This document shows positions 60,001-64,000 of a stretch of 64,000 nucleotides of DNA, piece by piece. A program made the translations under genes and the position numbers. Source of the DNA: Apostichopus japonicus (taxonomy: Eukaryota; Echinodermata; Holothuroidea; Aspidochirotida; Stichopodidae); NCBI RefSeq assembly GCF_037975245.1, contig NC_092565.1:6304999-6368998 (forward strand), in the 5' to 3' direction. Under the pieces are notes generated by a model. That model saw nothing but the letters and a program-made list of their open reading frames with translations. It was not told the DNA's origin and searched no databases. Each line of letters starts with the position of its first letter. The stretch's first letter is position 1.

Positions 60001-61921
60001 GGCTAGGCTTAATAGATATATTTCATATGAGTGTAGGTTTAAAATGTAACGTTTTTTGGGGGCAGAAAATTACTTCTTAAGGTATTACACATCTGTTTAT
60101 AAACCCATAGTATAAAATATGTATCTGATGGAATGCATAGTTCCAACAGTTTCAACAACACAATCAGTTATTTAAGTATTGCCAAGTGTCTATCTTACAA
60201 CTTACCTAGTTCAGGAGGGAGCTCTGTGAGCAAGTTGCCTTCCAGAAGAAGAGTTCTCAAAAATCTGTAAATTTAAGTGGTGTAAGAAATGATCCTTAGT
60301 AAAGGGAACTTCTGATTATTGAAGAGAACATTAAGTTTATCATTTCAAGACTTTGCTGGTTTTGAAAACCATACCTTCCTAGTATACACATATTACTATA
60401 CATTTTGATGGCAGTATTTACAGATCTAAAATCGTTTGTAATTACCTATGTTTTGCACATGTTATAGGCAGCACCTTTATTTGGTTGTATCTGAGGTCTA
60501 ACCACTTCAGATTAGGAAGTTTTTCAAATACTTCATCAGGTACAGAGTCCAGCAAATTGCCCTCCAGATACAAATACTGAAAAAAGAAAAAATGAGACAA
60601 CTCAATCAGTACAGGAGTGTTATATCACAAAAATATTTCTTTGTAAAATAGCGGGAATACTTTTAACTTTAACATTCCAGATGAAATAACCAGCTTCGAC
60701 TTTTATCCATCAAATGATACATAAACGAATCAGTGGCTAAAAATCTTGGCAGATTTGGCACCCTCCAGACTGCCATTCACATTTTGTCAACTCTTTTGAC
60801 TATTGTACGTTAACTGCCATGTATGCAAAACTTCCATACAAATTCAGGCAATTAACACTTTTCCTGCGTAAAAAACGTATAATATCTCATCAAAGAGTCT
60901 TTAAGTGTCTATTCCGCATTGATTATAAATCCCTGTTAGAGGGGAGGAATTGCTGCGTTTACAGGGCAAATTTTTAATGGTTGCTGAGACTACCAGATTT
61001 CTGATTGGACAACCAAAACCAGCTTTTGAGATTGTCTGGCAGACGACAGATTGCACTGTAACTCCCAAACAGGTAAATTGATAAGCTGGCATGATCTCCC
61101 TTTATCACTTTAAGCTACTTGACTATGCACTTACCTCAATTTCTTGTAAGCTGTAGAGTTCTTGGGGCAATTTAGCCAAATTCTTCTGGCTTAAATCGAT
61201 TGATATAGCACCTAAAGCCTTGGCAGCTGCGATCAACTTTAATACATCTTCGTTTGAATACCCTCTGAAAAACAGTGTGCAAAAAATTTGTCATCATTAG
61301 AACTTGTCAGCTATTTTTTAAATTTACAAATCCTTTGCACCTACCTTGCTCCTCCTCAAAATCTAACTTAAAGAGAAACATATATAAAAGTGAACAAAAT
61401 AATGTTTCCCTTTTGCAAGGTAAAGAAAGAATGTGACATTCAAACTTAATCATATCTGGTGAAGTGGTGATTTCTTTCTAAAATTCCTGAAAAGGTGGTT
61501 TATTTCATGTCATTGTATGACTAAGGCAGGAATGGAAAACAACTGACTCTAGCTTAGCTGATAATTTTCCAAATTACTGTTACCAATGAAACTTCTTCAA
61601 CAAGTAACATAGATTTATAAATAGTGGAAACCTAAGAAGGCTTACAAAGGTATCCACTGCTCAGATCCAAATCAAGTCATGTGACTACACACCCAATCTT
61701 TGTTGTTGTTTTTGTTCTTATTTGGCACAAAATGAAACTTTGTTGAACTTGTTAATATGGAGTGGTTTCAGATTACCAGAGTTACTTGGAGAAGTTGGGT
61801 ACTTATTTTCATTACTTTTTTATTCATCACAAAGCCTTATTACCTACCGTTGAATACTGTCATCCTCAGAATTATGTGTTTCGTCTGTTTCAGTCTCACT
61901 TGTCTGATAATCTTGATTCAT
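52610..61921 (-). CDS. LRRC27: LRRC27-like leucine-rich repeat / coiled-coil protein, complete in 12 coding exons
   Basis: Coding exons in transcript order are 61921-61848, 61264-61135, 60576-60446, 60264-60206, 59582-59436, 59151-58866, 58302-58159, 56813-56725, 55984-55905, 55417-55344, 54325-54199 and 52702-52610. All junctions are GT-AG and phases agree; the product is 477 aa (human about 530). The N-terminus is acidic (MNQDYQTSE). Leucine-rich repeats span roughly residues 35-150: IDLSQKNLAKLPQEL, YLYLEGNLLDSVP, LKWLDLRYNQIKVLP, LRTLLLEGNLLTELP and LTGLNLRGNPLEFPP. Then comes a Ser/Asp-rich linker with YEEYRQLQYEKFKR, a Lys-rich patch, and long charged coiled-coil helices (RRLEKLKKLKEKQALMEQR; MEKIKQHTQRVQER). 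The KQALMEQ and MEAAKRDLEL phrases match LRRC27. The family function is not established. An acceptor at 61984 upstream of the ATG implies a non-coding first exon. Confidence 0.88.
57008..57043. repeat. (GA)n-(G)n low-complexity tract
   Basis: A run of AGAG followed by about ten G, in the 1.3-kb intron between LRRC27 coding exons 7 and 8. It is non-coding. Confidence 0.9.
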
Positions 61922-61984
61922 CCTGGAACTGTTTCTTAATAACTACTGTACATGCTGCTGTACAAAGAATCTTTTGCAGAAAAT

Positions 61985-63244
61985 CTGAAAAATGAAAAAA
62001 AAAATCCCTGGTTCAAATTCCATTTTCCAGTTAATCAGGATTGACAATATATACTGCTGTAAACAGTAACATTAATTTCATATGTTCCATAAATTTGCTC
62101 AGTGTGTATAATAGGCCTTTGTATTAATAGGCTTATGAAAATGTACAGTAGCTACTCTGATGCACATTGTAGTCACCTTTCTTAAATGTGAAGTTGTAAC
62201 CTTGGCTAACTTTTTTGTAGGCCTCTCAGGATTTAATCTAAAGTAGACCTACAGGCTACACAACCTTATCAAAAATTACTTAACTTTATACAGTCACACA
62301 AAGGAGCAAATGCTCCTGTAGCACTTTTGTGAAATATTTTCCCCACATGAATTTTGCAGCAAACTTTAACATATAGGCTAGGCCTAAGGGGAACTTTAAG
62401 AGGGCATCTCTCTTGCTTAATAATGAGTTGGCAGAGGCTACCTGTTTAACTTGTGAAATTTGTAATGAATAATTTATCTTAATCTGGCATAATCTGATCA
62501 AACCTCGATGAAATCATGTTGGTCTATGCTAGCTGGAGGATAATATTAATAAGAAAATGAAACATCAGACAGATTGTCATTACTGCTAACCGATGTTACT
62601 AGTGGTAGGGTCTAACAACTAGGCTAGTAGAAGTACCATTTCGAGACTAGCCTAGCATTGCAAGATAGTGCAACAGGAAATATTGTGTAGGCTAGGCCTA
62701 GGCTACTGTCAAGTGTCATGCTCATTACTAGGTTAGCCTATATATCTTGTCTAGCCTAGCACTACAGTTAGCCATCTGGTCTTTCCAGTCAGGCCTAATT
62801 TAGGTGTTATGCTATACTTGGCCAAATGGGCCTAACTTGTTAAACTGCACGCTAGTCATGTTTCCAGTGGCAGTACTAAGCCTAACCTTAGCACCTAACG
62901 TTAGTTATAATGAATAGCCTAAGCAATATTGATAAATTCTGCCGGCATAATTGAGAAGAAATAACGAAGGTTCAAACTTGCCTTGATATTATCTTTTCGC
63001 CAAATAGAAACGACGTTCGAGACTTTTGATGGAAGACCTGTTATGATCAAACTCAGATCAGAATTTAGAAAGGAAGATCGACTGGCTTGCATAGCAACCA
63101 GCCACCATAGAAAAGAAATAGCCAGTAATACAAGTAACACATAGCAAATCAGTGTTTATGAAATACGGTCAACATATATCAATTTAGCTGAACGGAGGTC
63201 CCGAAATCCTCAAGTCAAGTTTTTGTCGAGAAAATTAAGATAAC
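61985..63244. promoter_or_regulatory. Divergent promoter interval between LRRC27 and the CDC23-like gene
   Basis: Head-to-head arrangement with no recognisable coding exon between. It presumably holds the LRRC27 non-coding first exon. The 62100-62920 stretch is dense in GCCTAG, TAGGCCTA and CTAGCCTAG motifs. Promoter function is inferred from position. Confidence 0.5.
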
Positions 63245-63348
63245 ATGGATGAAAAGGAGTTTACTATAGACTTATCGGACATGAAGAGGGACCTAATTGA
63301 TGCCTTCAAACAATGTACTGAAAGAGGCCTCATGCAGAGTGCTAAGTG
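63245..63348 (+). CDS. CDC23: First coding exon of a CDC23/APC8-like anaphase-promoting complex subunit
   Basis: ATG at 63245 opens 34 codons plus two bases, ending AAGTG before a GTAATA donor. The translation starts MDEKEFTIDLSDMKRDL and ends CTERGLMQSAKW, with the Trp codon split by the intron. The pattern SD, about six residues, Leu, then ERGL-x-x-S-x-KW matches the start of CDC23/APC8, a TPR scaffold subunit of the APC/C ubiquitin ligase. No second exon is visible in the remaining 650 bp, so identity rests on one short exon. Confidence 0.62.
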
Positions 63349-64000
63349 GTAATACCCTAGATTTTTTAAATTCAATGTTCGCGCTTTTCCTACAACACAG
63401 TAATCGCTATGGCCTAACCATGGAAGAAATCGTGGTAAGGCTGTGTATTATCCGACAGGGTGACACTTCCAAGGCCAGTATAAGTATAACATTACAAACA
63501 CTCATTATACTAATTGTGATAGAGGACTGCACTGTGAAATCGAACTTTGGTTTACAAAGTTATGGTCGTAAAGACGATAGTGTGGCCCGAAAATGTATGA
63601 TAACTTGTTAAAAGCGTTGTGGTTCTGGCAGTAATATCAATAGCAAGTTGATCACCAGTATGTTGGCAGAACTTAAGTGTTAATACTGTATGTGACAGCT
63701 TAATATAAAAAAGTACTGCTACTAATAACTTGAATAATGTTTGGACCATAGAGCTAAATATTCAGGTTTTGGAGATGTCCATCATTTAGTTAAGCTTTCT
63801 GTCTGTACTGCTCCTTTAATGCTAACTGATACTCCATATTTCGTAAATTATAATTGCTCAAGCACATATTTTTACCTTCTTCATATTGAATCTTTTGCTG
63901 ATTTTCAACAGTGCCATGTATCTATTGCAAATGTGTAATGCATTGTAAATATATCATTTGAGAGAACAGTTAAATTGTTTCTAACAAGTTTTATATCCCT
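63349..64000 (+). other. Probable first intron of the CDC23-like gene
   Basis: AT-rich sequence with no exon in the required phase. I checked the AG acceptors followed by frames that would complete the split Trp codon, and each meets a stop quickly. I see nothing else here. Confidence 0.5.

Noticed and set aside
61340-61390. Alternative first exon for LRRC27 ending GAGGAGCAAG before GTAGGTGC
   Set aside because: Good donor, but the reading phase does not join to the exon at 61264 without a stop; the ATG exon at 61921-61848 fits exactly.
1-64000. CRISPR arrays, rRNA genes, operon-like clusters
   Set aside because: None seen; the window is a eukaryotic chromosome segment with spliced genes.

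Overview
This window is nuclear DNA from an animal. It is AT-rich, and five multi-exon genes plus one first exon can be assembled from it by following GT-AG splice sites and reading phase. Products, intron density (about 0.3-2 kb introns) and repeat content suggest a marine invertebrate deuterostome; an echinoderm, perhaps a sea cucumber, is my best guess. The organism assignment is inference; the exon models are read directly from the sequence.

Layout. (1) 330-7857, minus: KCMF1, an E3 ubiquitin ligase; the last exon(s) lie beyond position 1. (2) 8700-15753: gene-poor, probably NT5C2 3' UTR plus intergenic DNA with AT microsatellites. (3) 15754-31131, minus: NT5C2, cytosolic purine 5'-nucleotidase, complete in 15 coding exons (558 aa). 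Its introns hold a 580-bp foldback element, a tRNA-derived SINE ending in a long tetranucleotide array, a retrotransposon relic, a minisatellite and duplicated repeats. (4) 31156-37258: NT5C2 5' region and intergenic DNA with repeat copies. (5) 37259-43906, minus: TMEM129, an ER RING E3 ligase, complete in 4 coding exons (363 aa). Its third intron holds an almost full-length L2/CR1-like non-LTR retrotransposon (plus strand) with an uninterrupted 1117-codon ORF. (6) 44886-49262, plus: HTRA2/Omi, mitochondrial serine protease, complete in 6 exons (481 aa), divergent from TMEM129. (7) 52610-61921, minus: LRRC27-like leucine-rich-repeat/coiled-coil protein, 12 coding exons (477 aa), convergent with HTRA2. 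(8) 63245-63348, plus: a first coding exon resembling CDC23/APC8, divergent from LRRC27.

The genes are ordinary conserved housekeeping loci (protein quality control, nucleotide metabolism, cell cycle) and do not form an operon or obvious pathway. I found no new multi-gene system. The most interesting material is non-coding: the intact retrotransposon and its relic sharing a 3' stem-loop, the foldback and SINE insertions very close to NT5C2 splice donors, a three-copy repeat family lying near gene 5' ends, and clusters of TAGGCCTA-like palindromes around the same 5' regions.
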